A stretch of DNA of 64,000 bases from Branchinecta lynchi (GCA_023053575.1 JAKZAP010000008.1:1203001-1267000); one strand, 5' to 3'. Shown: positions 22,209 through 32,864, counted from the first letter of the stretch. Numbers and translations are program-made. The notes: a model not told the origin generated them from the letters alone.

Positions 22209-23034
22209 CTGAAATGAATTGAGGATTGTTTTAAGAATTTACCACAGATGTCTTCACTTACTAAAGGAAGTGTTTGTTGTTGTTGAAGTTTTGTTTCGAG
22301 GGTTATTAGTCCCTCACAGGTGAGCCTCTGGGCATTGAAGATTCCAATTTGTTTCTAATAAACCCTTCATTCATTCAAAAAAAAAAGAATAACAATAATA
22401 ATTTATTTATGACCTAGCATACTCACAAGACGGGGTATAAATATAAAAAAGAGGAAAAAGTAATATGTAGAAAGACACACACCATAATAATGAACCAAAA
22501 AATAAAAAAGAACAACAACAACAGAACAAGAACTAGGACAAACAAGTGCGCAAGCGCTCAGACGTGGAGTGTAAAAGTAAAATGTTTATCACATTTATAT
22601 ACGAACAGCTTTAGAACCAAGACATTTCTCTTCCCCAATAACCAAACAAGTATTGAAATATCCCTGTAATCACCCCCCTTTAAAAGCTTTAAATGTAACA
22701 AACCACCAGTATAAATCCAAAGAAATGTTGAAGATGTTACGAATAGCATTTGTTCGAACACTGAATGGTCTGCCTGCCAGTCCCACCCTTTTAACCTTGT
22801 CCATTAGCAAGGTAATAACAAGTGCAATAAACCAATTCGTAGCAAACTAATTCCCCCTTTGTCACAATTCATTAAGAACGGCATATCATCGATCATATGA
22901 CAAAACAGTCCAGTTTCCGACTGTTCATTAAAGATTAACGTCGTCTTATTTGTTGATGCTACACCAAATCCTCATCCATCGATATATCTCCCCAAATATA
23001 CAAGAGTTGGACTTTAGACCTGTCACGAACTAAA

Positions 23035-23700
23035 CTCATGGGAAATCTGGGCCCAGCTGCCCATGAACGGGAGGGGGGGGGGGGGGTAGGGACCCATCAA
23101 AATGCGTATTTACACCTTTTTCCCTCAAGTATACCAGCTCAGAGTTTGATTCCAGTCACGAGTCAAACACTTTTTTCATGGGCAATTTTGGGCCCACTTG
23201 CCCATGAACGGGGAGGGTGGGGGTGGTTCAACTCTCCTCAGTCCCCATGATCCAAAAGCACAAAGGAATGTCATCGCCCTATCTCCAGTTATTGTCAAAT
23301 CAAAAATAATAAAAAATGGGCAATCTGGGCCCAATTGCCCCTGAACCAAGTGGGGGTGGGGTTTGGGACCCGCAAAAAAGAGACCTCAATGCTCACAATC
23401 CTACCAAGTTTCAACTTGATACCTGTTGATTCCTGGCAAGGGTAACGAACTTTACTCCTGGGCAATCTGGGCCCAATTGCCCATGAACAGGCAGGGTGGG
23501 GGAGGTGCAACTTAAAGGCAATTTCCCAGCCCTAGGATCTACACGTACAAGGAATTTCATCGTCCTATGACCAGTTCTGGTCAAGTTATGAACTTTATTA
23601 ACGGGCAATCTGCGCCCATTTGCCCCTGAACCGGGTGGGGGTTGGGACCCCAAAAAGGCACAACTAGACCCCAATACCTACTAGTATACCAAGTTTGAAC
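23035..23700. repeat. Tandem repeat of ~140-bp units with GGGCCC palindrome
   Basis: Five units centred on GGGCAATCTGGGCCCAATTGCCC-like palindromes at about 23049, 23190, 23327, 23469 and 23612, spaced 137-143 bp. Each is followed by TGAAC..GG and a GGGTGGG tract. Alternate units are more alike, hinting at a dimer. Short open frames on both strands are products of the repeat. Confidence 0.8.
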
Positions 23701-24809
23701 TTGATACTTGCACTGGTTCACGAGTTATGAGCTCCACAAAATACGGTGAAAAACCGGAAACCGGAAACCGAAAGCTGCGACAGCGCTCGCAATAGTGGAT
23801 TGTTCTAAGGAACACTCCACTAAAAACCCTTCAAAGAGTGATTCGAACGATTTTCTGACATCTAAGAAAATACTTTATCCGCAGCATCAAGAGGATCCGG
23901 CAAATTGTATCTCTGCCGCAGTCTTCCGTTCCTTGTCCAAGGCGGTACCCGAATGAGGAACTTTGCATATTTGAAATAAGCCCTTCTAATTTTTATTTTA
24001 TCTGATTGAGTTAATATGTCCCAGAAAGGAACCAAGTATAGAACATGAGGTAGATAAATATAGCATAGAAATATATGCATAGTGACTGCAGAATATACTC
24101 TGAAATAAAAGTTGAGACCTCGGGGACATATCTACTTTTGTAACAAAGACGTGCTAGAAACCACTTCTTTTTCACACTACTTGTGAACTGTCTGTGGGGG
24201 GGGGGGGGTATCATCCATCCCTTACACAGGAAAAAAGGTAATGTGGTATGTTGAAGGGAAACCTTTCATCTGATTAATTTTATCATGTAAAGTGTCAAAT
24301 AGCCTAGGCAAATAGCCTAGGGTCACTGGTGACAGAGCCGGGCGTGAGAAATCGTTGGAAACATTCTTGCAACGTCATCCACTTGCTAGCTTATTCGATT
24401 ACATCAAAGCACCATAATAAGTTGTTTTGAGATACTGAGTTTACTGAAGAAGATAGCCGTAAATATTTCATACGGGCAACCCCATAAAGGTTGTTCACAA
24501 CTCTAGTTTAATTACGGTTAATCACGGCAGCCTCATCCTGCCTATTCTCTGATAAAGCGATAGGTTTCGACGTTTATGCACTGAAGGGAAGACTTTTCAG
24601 TCAAAAGGAATAAAGAAATTCAAGCATGTAATATTTTTTTTCTAATACCAAATCAATTTCTCATCTGTCCTTGGAATTACCCTGTCTGTTGAGTCAACCA
24701 ACCAATGTTGACAGATAACAAGACAGCAGAAGACCATACAACCAGATAAACAACCATAAGCGGAGCATAACAAACAGATCCATCACGGGGGGTATCCCCG
24801 GGTAACAAT

Positions 24810-24980
24810 CCCCCCCCCCCCCCCCCCCCCCCCCACACACCTGAATTCAAATATATATATTAAAAAATCTTATTAAAACTGCAGTTTTGAGCGCGAATAC
24901 TCAAGGATTTTCCCTAGACACGTCAGACACGTTTTATTAACACTGTGTCCGGGGGTTGCTACCCGGTTCTTTTTTGCCAG

Positions 24981-25011
<31 letters not shown>
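24810..25011. repeat. Homopolymer C and G tracts
   Basis: A C run at about 24810-24834 and a G run at about 24984-25011. Their lengths may be unreliable in the assembly. Any frame through them (poly-Gly) is not a gene. Confidence 0.85.
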
Positions 25012-25203
25012 TCGGAACCCCCATCATGGAGCTTATTCGCTTCGAAGTGCTAATCAGGGAAATTAAGGTAGCTCGCAGAGCACAATGTCTTTTGGGTCGT
25101 GGCCATCATCTAGTGGAAACCGCGGTAACTTTTAAAGGTTCGCTGAAGAGCGTATCGATCCATTATGCCACCACAAACATGCATTGTTGCTGCATTACAG
25201 TTC

Positions 25204-25462
25204 AACAGAGCAAAACGGATACGTCAGATGAATTTTATTAGAGCTATATTTCGGCCCTTCTTGGCAAGGGTCCTTTCCAGGCTCAGAGACACACAAGTTG
25301 GAAAAGGCTCAATGCCGCTCAAGTTGGAAAAAACATTTTTACAACTTGAGGGGCTTTGAGCCTGAAGAAGAACCTTGCCAAGAAAGATCGAAATATAGCT
25401 CTAAAAAACTCAGCTGACGTGTCAAATATGATTCGCAGTCACCTTGGGCTGAAGGAATATTT
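25204..25462 (+). mobile_element. Hammerhead-bearing repeat, subfamily B, with 10-bp target duplication
   Basis: Flanked by ATTACAGTTC at 25194-25203 and 25463-25472. The conserved end TTGGGCTGAAGGAATATTT is at the right. The plus-strand motif (25358-25401) keeps the core; the minus-strand one reads CTGGAAA and should be inactive. The outer left part is shorter than in other copies. Confidence 0.78.
25358..25401 (+). ncRNA. Hammerhead ribozyme-like motif, subfamily B
   Basis: Core CTGAAGA (25362-25368) and GAAA are intact. Stem I is GAGC with GCTC, in place of CAGC with GCTG in the other subfamily, so pairing is kept by compensating changes; the cleavage-site base is A instead of C, also allowed. 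Stem II has several mismatches, so activity is doubtful. Confidence 0.55.
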
Positions 25463-26380
25463 ATTACAGTTCGAATTTCCCAAAGAAAAAAAAAATCAGG
25501 TAGTATGAACTAACTCTCGCTAAGTCTTTCTACTGTTTAAAACAAGACCAAAGGTGTCGATGGGTTCCCAAAAATCTAATATTTTATCCAGACAATTGTG
25601 TCTTGTATTCGCCAGATCCAGTCTTCACCAGGCTAATCATCAGAGAAACCCAAGTTCAGATATACCTCTATAAGACCCCCAAATATAGGGCTACAGAGAC
25701 CATCTACGAACTCGACGTTACCCTTGATCCCTATAAAGAACATCTAATCAACTTTAAATAAAACTTCGACTTTAACATATTTTCCGGCTTTGGTCGGCTT
25801 ACAGGCGAACAGTTGTCCGGAGAGAAATCGGGTTCAGCATGCCTTCTTGCCCCTAAATCAAACATTTAATCAACTTCAAATGAAACTGTTACTTCGAACC
25901 AACTTTCCGGTGTTGGCCGGATTCCGGACAAACTGTTTGGCCGGCGAGAAAATGATTTTCACCATCATGCTCAGCATGTCTTCTTACCCCTAAATCGAAC
26001 ATTTAATCAACTTCAAATGATACTTTTACTTTTAACAAACTTTCCGATCTTTGTCGGATTCCGGACGAACTACTTGTCCGGCGAGAAAATGGTTTTAACC
26101 ATCGTGCTCAGCATGTCTTTTTACCCCTGAATCAAATATTCAATCAACTTCAAATGAAACTTTTACTTTTAACCAAATTTTCGCTTTTTGCCCGATTCCG
26201 GACGAACTACTTGTCAGGCGAGAAAATGGTTTTAACCATCGTGCTCAGCATGTCTTTTTACCTCATAATCGACTATCACATTAGCTGTTTAAAAATATTT
26301 TAATTTGTCCCTTAATCTGAACCCCCTCCCCAATTTATTCAAACAATGTTTACACGGATACGTCAGCTCTGATTTTTCAT

Positions 26381-26424
26381 CAGCGATATTTCGGCCCTTC
26401 TTGGCAAGGGTCCTCGTCAGGCTG
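26381..26424 (-). ncRNA. Hammerhead ribozyme-like motif, minus strand
   Basis: Exact mirror of 26508-26551 in the left arm of the palindrome, read on the minus strand as CAGC-CTGACGA-stem II-GAAA-TATC-GCTG. Predicted cleavage is next to position 26385. It is sense with respect to the PTPN3/4-like pre-mRNA. Confidence 0.75.
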
Positions 26425-26507
26425 TCAATCTTCTTGTTCAACTTCGGGGAAGGAAACAAACCTGTTACAGGTTTGTTTCCTTCCCCGAAGTTGAACAAGA
26501 AGATTGA

Positions 26508-26551
26508 CAGCCTGACGAGGACCCTTGCCAAGAAGGGCCGAAATATCGCTG
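26508..26551 (+). ncRNA. Hammerhead ribozyme-like motif, plus strand
   Basis: CAGC (26508-26511), CTGACGA (26512-26518), stem II with hexaloop, GAAA (26540-26543), TAT, C26547 as cleavage base, and GCTG (26548-26551). Stem III could form only between two molecules through ATAT, or be a single A-U pair in one molecule. Confidence 0.75.
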
Positions 26552-26840
26552 ATGAAAAATCAGAGCTGACGTATCCGTGTAAACATTGTTTGAATAAATG
26601 TTTCAAAGTCAGCTTGGGCTCAAAGAATACCCCTCCCCAAATGTAGGGCTACAGAGCCCACCTACGAACAAGACCTTACCCTTGACCCAAACAATCCTCA
26701 CACCAAGTTTCATCAAAATATCTTATTCCTTTCGAGAATCGTGCTTACAGACGGACGGACGGACAACTTTTGCGATATCATAGGTATCCCTCCACTTACG
26801 TTTTGGGATCCCAAACATAGGCCTATACTAAAAGCGGTAC

Positions 26841-27015
26841 CTGCGACGGCTCAGTGGCATAGGCTGGAAGATCATCCTGATCCCCTTCTTCGTCTGCATA
26901 CGCTATCCCTCTAACATTCAAAGGTGGGGTGAACGGACGGCCTTGTGGTATACAGAGGGCGGGAATATCCGCTCTGTTTGTTACTGGCTCTCGTGATGTC
27001 AGGAAACCACCGTCA
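26841..27015 (-). CDS. PTPN3/4-like: PTPN3/PTPN4-like phosphatase, linker exon before PDZ
   Basis: Minus-strand exon of 175 bp with acceptor TTATTTTTCAG above 27015 and GT donor (GTACCG) below 26841. One base completes a codon, then 58 codons end exactly at a codon border, matching the phase-0 start of the PDZ exon. The peptide is an acidic, Pro-rich linker (DGGFLTSREPV, ADEEGDQDDLPAYATEPSQ), unstructured in appearance, as is the FERM-PDZ linker of this family. Identity rests on splice signals and phase rather than a conserved domain. Its first T would complete GAT after the exon at 42778-42980. Confidence 0.82.
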
Positions 27016-27454
27016 CTGAAAAATAACAGCCGTTAAACATTGATTGCGAGAAATACAGACATTCTTTATAAACTCTAGACAAACCACGCGCCAGTGATGA
27101 GGTCGCTATACCTTAAAACTTAAAACTCCCACCTTAAAACGTTATTGATATAACCTTTGACAAAAATGGAGGGTTGAGAGCTCGGTTTATGTCGGGCGCA
27201 CCAGGTTCCTGTGTGTTACACGAGCAATTACCGGGTCTGTGCCCCGTCTCTGTTATATCCAAATTTCGCAACCCGTATGATGAAAGGCTCACATCTCCAT
27301 TCACCATACCATGACCGGTACCACTTTCGGGTATATCAGTGGCTCCACTTGTCGACTATACTTCGTCGCTATAAAAAAAATCATTGACAACAGAGCCAAA
27401 CCAGCGCACGACCTTCTACACTGTTTCCTGGCCGACGATTGAAATCAAGTGCCT

Positions 27455-28442
27455 TTTTGGGATCCCAAAACGTAAGTTGAGGGATACCTATGACATCGTA
27501 AAGTTGTCCGTCTGTCCGTCCGTCCGTCCGTCTGTTAGCACGATAACTCTCCAAGGGGTTGAGATATTTTGATCAAACGTGGCATGAGGACTCTTTAGGT
27601 CAAAGTACAGGTCAAGTTCGAAGATGGGCTATATAGCTCTATCTATAGGGGTGGGGGAGGGGTTTAAAATTAAGGGGGAAAAAATAGTTTTAAAAAGCTA
27701 ATGAAATAGTCGAATTAGGGGTAAGGAGACATGCTGACGAATATGAAATTTATTTTCTCGCCGGACAAACAGTTCACCCGGAATCCGGCGAAAACCGTAA
27801 TATTTTTGAAAAGTAATATAAAGATGATTGGAGGTTCGATTTAGGGGCAAGGAAGCGTGCCGAGTCCGAATATGAAAATTATTTTCTCGCCGGAAAATTA
27901 GTTCGGCCGGAATCCGGCCAAAACCGGAGAATCTGTTTAAAGTAAAAGTTTTACTTAAATTTGATAAGATGTTCGATTTGCGGGTAAGTAGACATGCTGA
28001 ATTCGCATATGACAACCAGTTTCTCACCGGACGTATAGATCGCTCAGAATCGAGCTGAAACCGGAAAATTTTTTATAAGTAAAAGTTTAATTGGAAGTTG
28101 ATTAGAGGTTGGATGTAGGGGTAAGGAGACATGCTGAATTCGTTTTTGAGCTTTATTTTTTCGCCGGACAAGTAGTTCCAAAATTCCGCCGAAACCGGAA
28201 AATCGGCAGAAGTAAGGCAGGAAGTTTCTATCTGCTTCGTCAAAATAGATTTGACTTAAAGGGGTAAACACACATGCTGAATCCATATCTGAACTTGGTT
28301 TTATCATATGATTAGCTATTTTGCCTTAATCTTTTTCTAAATTTGAATAGTAAAAGTGTTCAAGGAGTCTGGCGAAGACAAGACCCAATTGTCTGGATCA
28401 AATTTGAACTTTTGGGATCCCATCGAAACCTTTGGTCTTGTT
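27455..28442 (-). mobile_element. Helentron/DINE-like element, copy 5
   Basis: Begins TTTTGGGATCCCAAAACG, then ACCTATGACATCGTAAAG and a GTCCGTCCGTC run, and ends AAACCTTTGGTCTTGTT. Core units with GGAGACATGCTGA and CTCGCCGGACAA recur four to five times. Confidence 0.7.
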
Positions 28443-28454
28443 GTGTATGTTTAT

Positions 28455-28528
28455 GTGTTTTATTTATTTTCTACGTTTACTCCGCTTTCTGAAAATGGCG
28501 GGTTAAAAATAAATTACTTACTTACTTA
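28455..28528 (+). mobile_element. LINE 3' tail with (CTTA)n
   Basis: ACTCCGCTTTCTGAAAATGG, GGTTAAAAATAAATTA and CTTACTTACTT resemble the reversed sequence at 49981-50040 and a fragment at 8590-8650, so this is a recurring LINE 3' end with a simple-repeat tail. Confidence 0.5.
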
Positions 28529-28582
28529 GTTTACAGGGAAGGCCCTACTTAGACCGAGCTTGGCGCTTCGTCGTCTGAAGAC

Positions 28583-28951
28583 AGGTGCCCACATAACGCG
28601 AATTCGCGTTCGCCTAAGCGAACTTGACGTCACTAGCGGACAAAATTCGCTTGGCTAGGCACAAATTTCGCGCCGCGCCGTTCTAGCTCCAAGTCAAAAT
28701 ATTTTCGCGTCGCCTCAGTTCGAGCTGAGGAGATTCTGGAAATCAACAATCAACCTCGACAAAGTAAGTTTATAACCAGATAAAGAACCATCAAGTTGAC
28801 TTTTCCCCCTATTTTCGTTCTAGTCCTACGTATCGTATCTCCATATAAGTATCTAGTCCTGGCGAATTCGTTCGCGTATTCACTGCCAGTGGAGCCTACA
28901 AAACGAATTCGCTGAGCGGCGCGAAAGAAAAATCGCGTTCTGTTTGCACCT
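28583..28951. mobile_element. GCGAATTCGC-rich MITE
   Basis: Inverted ends AGGTGCCCACATAACGCG and near complement, with inner GCGAATTCGC motifs on both sides. A shorter relative is at 43841-43979. The class is not determined because no clear target duplication is visible. Confidence 0.5.
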
Positions 28952-30277
28952 ATCATGATAGCTTGAATCAGGATACAAAAATGAAAGATCTGGTCTATTC
29001 ATCAGTGGCTAACCACGAAAATCAGACAAGAGCAGTATCTTTCCAGATAATAGGCTACTTGATGATTTGCATTTTCACCATTTTAAAATTTTGAGGGATT
29101 AACAACTCCGGTGTTAAAACGGTGGCAAAGAAACTAAACCAAAGTGTTGCAACTTTGATTGGAGAAGCCGACCAAACGTTGTAGCATTCCTTCACGTTAC
29201 CCAGGCAACGTACATTTGAGTTGCAATACAATCAACGCCGAAAAAATAACAAAGAGGTAACTTTATCAAGACCGTCATCTTACTTCCGCCAAACCGAATT
29301 CCTAAAATATAGGATATGATTATAAAAAGATCTGTGATATGACTAAACCTGATTACTATGACTCTTAAGATATGTCTAGACCGAAGTCTACCGATATGAC
29401 TCGGAGCAGAGCGAGTGGGTTCTCAGAATTTGCGGGTGAATAAAAACCGAGACAAGATCGTCAATGGCCGCCATTTCTCAGCCCAGCCGAGAGATTCGTC
29501 TCCATTCGTGATTTTCATCTTGAAATCGGACATGATCGTGTAGGTACGGTGATTTGGAGGCCGTTTGACTTCGAACTGTGTAGTGTAGCTCTGGCTAAGT
29601 GGTGAAGTACAAACTCAATACGTCCATTCTGGTTTTCAAAGTATCCCTGAAGCAACTACCCTAACACCAACAGTGGCTCTGGCCAAAGTTAACGAACCGA
29701 AAAGCATGTCTCTACTCTAGTTTCTTGCAGATATCCGGAGCCCGACCACGATATCCTTCATCTGCATTTTGTTACAAGAATCCTATCAATCCCCACTGTG
29801 CAATATCCTCCCCGAAAGACTCTCATCCATACGTCTTCGACCTGAACGTAGGAATCCAAAGTTAACTCTAATTGCTCCAACACATGAAAGCTATAGTTCC
29901 GTCTTTTGTCGGGATCTGGGACAAACGAAGAATCATTCTCTTAGTCACGTTTTTTAGTCATGTATTATGAATTTTATTTATGACTTATTCAGGCTTGACG
30001 GCAAAGGTAATTTCGGCGTTTTTCCTGTGAAAGTTACTTTCCGATAAAATTTTATTCCTTTTCCTATCGTCATTCATGAGATAAAAAGAAACATCAAATA
30101 TAGATCATAGCTAATCAATTCATCGGTTTCTTAAAACTTTTTGGACACGTCATATCTCGTATTTCTGGCACGGTAAAAGTCCGACGATTTCGTTTAGTTT
30201 CAATTCTTAGTTTCAAAAGACCAAAATCTTGACGGACCTGATTCAGGAGGAGAAGGGAAAGGACGATAAAACTATCA

Positions 30278-30666
30278 CCAGGGACCCATACATTTCCTGT
30301 AGTGACTCGCCATTCAGGGCGCTTGTCATTTCCCATGCTTCTATGTTGCTATGTTGCCCGAGACTCACCTAGTTTCCAAAAATTCCGCTTGGGTCGAATA
30401 AGCGTTCTCGCAGAGATATACAAAATTGCCAGCATGCCACCAGGTACCTAAGCGAGGATAAAAGATCCAGGATACTCTTCCAATACAGAGAAATATTCTT
30501 AGTTCAGCACAAGAGCTGCGAAAAATTGTGTCTATCTGGATAGTCGGGTATTTTATCCCCGTGGGTATTTCTCGAACTATCTGACGCTCGGTTAAGAGCG
30601 CATCAGAAATCTCTTATTGAGAAGCCCCCTGAATGGCGAGTCATTACAGGAAATTTATGGGTCCCT
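30278..30666. repeat. Inverted repeat of ~40 bp with a 310-bp spacer
   Basis: AGGGACCCATACATTTCCTG..ACTCGCCATTCAGGG at 30278-30317 is repeated in reverse at 30627-30666 with three differences. The frame 30115-30336 (minus) spans one arm and has no recognisable motif. It may be the end of a foldback element whose ends I cannot fix. Confidence 0.55.
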
Positions 30667-30854
30667 GCTATCACTTGTTGCAAAATATCTTGACCACCAT
30701 TTAAGCTAATTCTAAGCTTCTTATGTTCTTGCCTTTTAGTTTCGTTTTGACTTTTGAATAGTGTATCCGTAGTATATTATTATACTTTCTTAGAACACAG
30801 TTACTTTAATCGACGGGAATTGAACAGATAGCATAGCTTATTTTGTCTTTACTT

Positions 30855-31412
30855 GTCAAAGCACACCTCGCACTATTTACTGTTTGTATTCTAAATACTG
30901 AAAACTATCTGACTACTGTAAAATCAAGCTCCGATTTCAACAAATTATCCACGGCTTTGTCTGGTTCAAGCCTTTTTTGGCTTTGTCTGTTTCAAGGCTT
31001 TTTTAAGACCCATTGACTAGTTTATTTTGTCTTTACTTGTCAAAGCACATCTCGCACTATTTACTGTTTATGTTCTAAATACTGAAAACTATCTGACTAC
31101 TGTAAAATAAAGCTCCGCTTTCAACACACTATCCACGGCTCTATCTGGTTCAAGCCTTTTTCTAAGACCCATTGACTTCTAGCAAAAATTGGCAAAATTC
31201 AGAGAACATTTTTTATGCATCAATTGACACGCAAAGACTCGTCAGAAGCATATTGCACATGGAAAATACTGAATCGTGGCAAGTTCAAAGATTGGTGAGG
31301 TATCGTTAACGTGTTTATAACGTAACATGAAATTCGGGTCTGCGGATTTATGAATTAGCGAATGCAGTTACGGAAGTATGCTGTACTTACAGGTACGATG
31401 GGTCCTTTAAGT
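30855..31412. mobile_element. AAAGGACCC-type MITE with internal duplication
   Basis: The left end (CAAAGCACACCTCGCACTAT) is present twice, the two copies 184 bp apart (about 30840 and 31024), each followed by TTACTGTTT and CTAAATACTGAAAACT. The right end GGTCCTTTAAG at 31403-31412 matches the element at 10140-11370. Confidence 0.6.
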
Positions 31413-31496
31413 GTCCCTCTTGACTGTTATGGGTCTCCAAGATGGAATTTCTAAGAGGTCAATGGTACATTTGTTGGAATAGGTTGCTACTGTCAT

Positions 31497-31743
31497 CAGA
31501 GGCGTTACTAGCCAAAATGTGTGTGTGTGTTTTTGTTGTTTTTTTTGGGGGGGGGGAGGGGGGCGAGGCATTTACGGACTGGTTGGTAATTTTTTTCCAA
31601 CTGTTTTTGCAGAAAAATGACTGTTTTGAACAGCAAAAAACGACAGTTTTAAAAAAAATTAACTGATTTTCAGAAAAACCGACTGCTTTCATGAAAAAAA
31701 TCAACTGGTTAGACGAAAACGGAAAATAGTCGTGACGCCCCTG
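31497..31743. mobile_element. hAT-like MITE, copy with CAGAGGCGT ends
   Basis: Ends CAGAGGCGTTACTAGCCAAAAT and complement-like GTGACGCCCCTG. The interior carries a G tract and repeated GACTG..TTTT blocks. It is related in reverse to 55923-56067, which has a clear 8-bp duplication; here the duplication has decayed. Confidence 0.65.
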
Positions 31744-31942
31744 AATTGTCATTGTCATTGAGCCAGAATAAGAGATTTTATAGTGTTAAATTTTTTTTTT
31801 ACCACGAAGGCTCTAAATCTGGGCGGGGCCGGGGATCCCTTCTTACCATCATGCTCCCACGAATGACAATACGACCATATGTTCCTCTACGACCTGACGA
31901 AATTAAAAAAAACTTTCAGATCCAGGAAAACTACGAAACTAA

Positions 31943-32685
31943 AGATTTCTACAAAATCCCTTTTGGAATGGAAGGTTCTGTAATATTAGTAATAATGCTG
32001 CACCCAGTTTTTTCTTTGAGTAACTGCAATCAGCATTTGCTCATCTATTCACTGTAAAGTAGATGTAATTACCCCATAGCTCATCGGACTTCATTGATTA
32101 GAATCAGATTGTATAGAAAGCTAAGTGCAATGTGTTTCATTTCAGGATCAGTATCAGTTCAGCAGTAGATCAGTAGAGTTCTGCTAGAAAGATTTCTACA
32201 AAATTCCTTTTGAAATGGAAGGTTCTGTAATATTTGTAATAATGCTGCGACCCAGTTTGTTCCTTGAGTAACTGCAATCAGCATTTGATCGTTTATTCAC
32301 TGTGAAGTAGATGCAATTGGCCCAAAGCTCATGGGACTCCACTGATTAGAATCAGATTGTATAGAAAGCTAAGTGCAATGTGTTTCATTGCAGTATCAGT
32401 ATCAGTTCAGCAGTAGATCAGTAGAGTTCTGCTAGAAAGATTTCTACAAAATTCCTTCTGAAATGGAAGTTCCTGTAATATAAGTAGTAATGCTGCGACC
32501 CAGTTTGTTCTTGGAGGCAATCACCGTTTGCTCATATTCACTGTAAAGTAGATGCAATTGGCCCAAAGCTCATGGGACTTCACTGATTAGAATCAGATTG
32601 TATAGAAAGCTAAGTGCAATCTGTTTCATTTCAGTATCAGTTCAGCAGTATATCAGCAGAGTTCTGCTAGATCAGCAGTTCAGTT
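31943..32685. repeat. Three tandem units of ~247 bp
   Basis: Units start with AGATTTCTACAAAAT at 31943, 32190 and 32438. Each has CTCATGGGACT..ACTGATTAGAATC and ends in TCAGTATCAG..AGAGTTCTGC. A diverged single piece is near 12190-12310. Confidence 0.85.
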
Positions 32686-32864
32686 GTATCAGTTCAACAG
32701 TGCAGTACAACATTGTACGTAGAAACGAATCTGGTCATATCTTCTATGATAGGTCCCTTTAAGTGTTAGCCACAGTACTCCCCACATGTTAACATTACGG
32801 GTCCGACGAAAGAATATTCACCAATTATCCAAATACACAACATATAAAGTTTAAGCAAACACAC

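Larger units (their letters stand above)
26333..26599. repeat. 267-nt palindrome, 133-bp arms, 1-nt centre
   Basis: Centre at T26466 in CCTGTTACAGG. The arms read outward through TTTGTTTCCTTCCCCGAAG, the hammerhead block and CAGAGCTGACGTATCCGTG to ATTTATTCAAAC and its complement. Palindromes this exact are usually lost quickly, so the copy should be recent or maintained by its mode of copying. Confidence 0.9.
26334..26629 (+). mobile_element. Hammerhead-bearing palindrome with 11-bp target duplication
   Basis: CCCCTCCCCAA is repeated on both sides (26323-26333 and 26630-26640) and the uninterrupted version of this site is seen in other Helentron-like copies. The left end is TTTATTCAAACAATG; the right end is the conserved GGGCTCAAAGAATA. 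Positions 26333-26599 form an essentially perfect palindrome with both strands giving the same translation over about 88 codons. One hammerhead-like motif is in each arm. Confidence 0.85.
25541..26815 (+). mobile_element. Helentron/DINE-like element, copy 4
   Basis: Starts AACAAGACCAAAGGTGTCGA and ends ACGTTTTGGGATCCCAAA. The core has four repeats of about 137 bp. It holds a later insertion, the hammerhead-bearing palindrome 26334-26629, placed in its CCCCTCCCC tract. Its right end is 23 bp from the GT donor of the exon 26841-27015, so it lies inside the start of that intron. Confidence 0.72.
22209..26840 (-). other. Intron between linker exon and PDZ exon
   Basis: About 4.6 kb intron with a tandem repeat (23035-23700), long C and G homopolymers (24810-25011), a hammerhead-bearing repeat (25204-25462) and a Helentron-like element (25541-26815) that ends 25 bp from the exon border. 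An A/T-rich stretch at 22380-22560 resembles a reversed LINE tail. The rest, 23740-24800, shows nothing recognisable. Confidence 0.8.

Noticed and set aside
26289..26646. Two overlapping proteins of 105 and 113 residues on opposite strands
   Set aside because: They share the same translation because the DNA is a palindrome; not genes.
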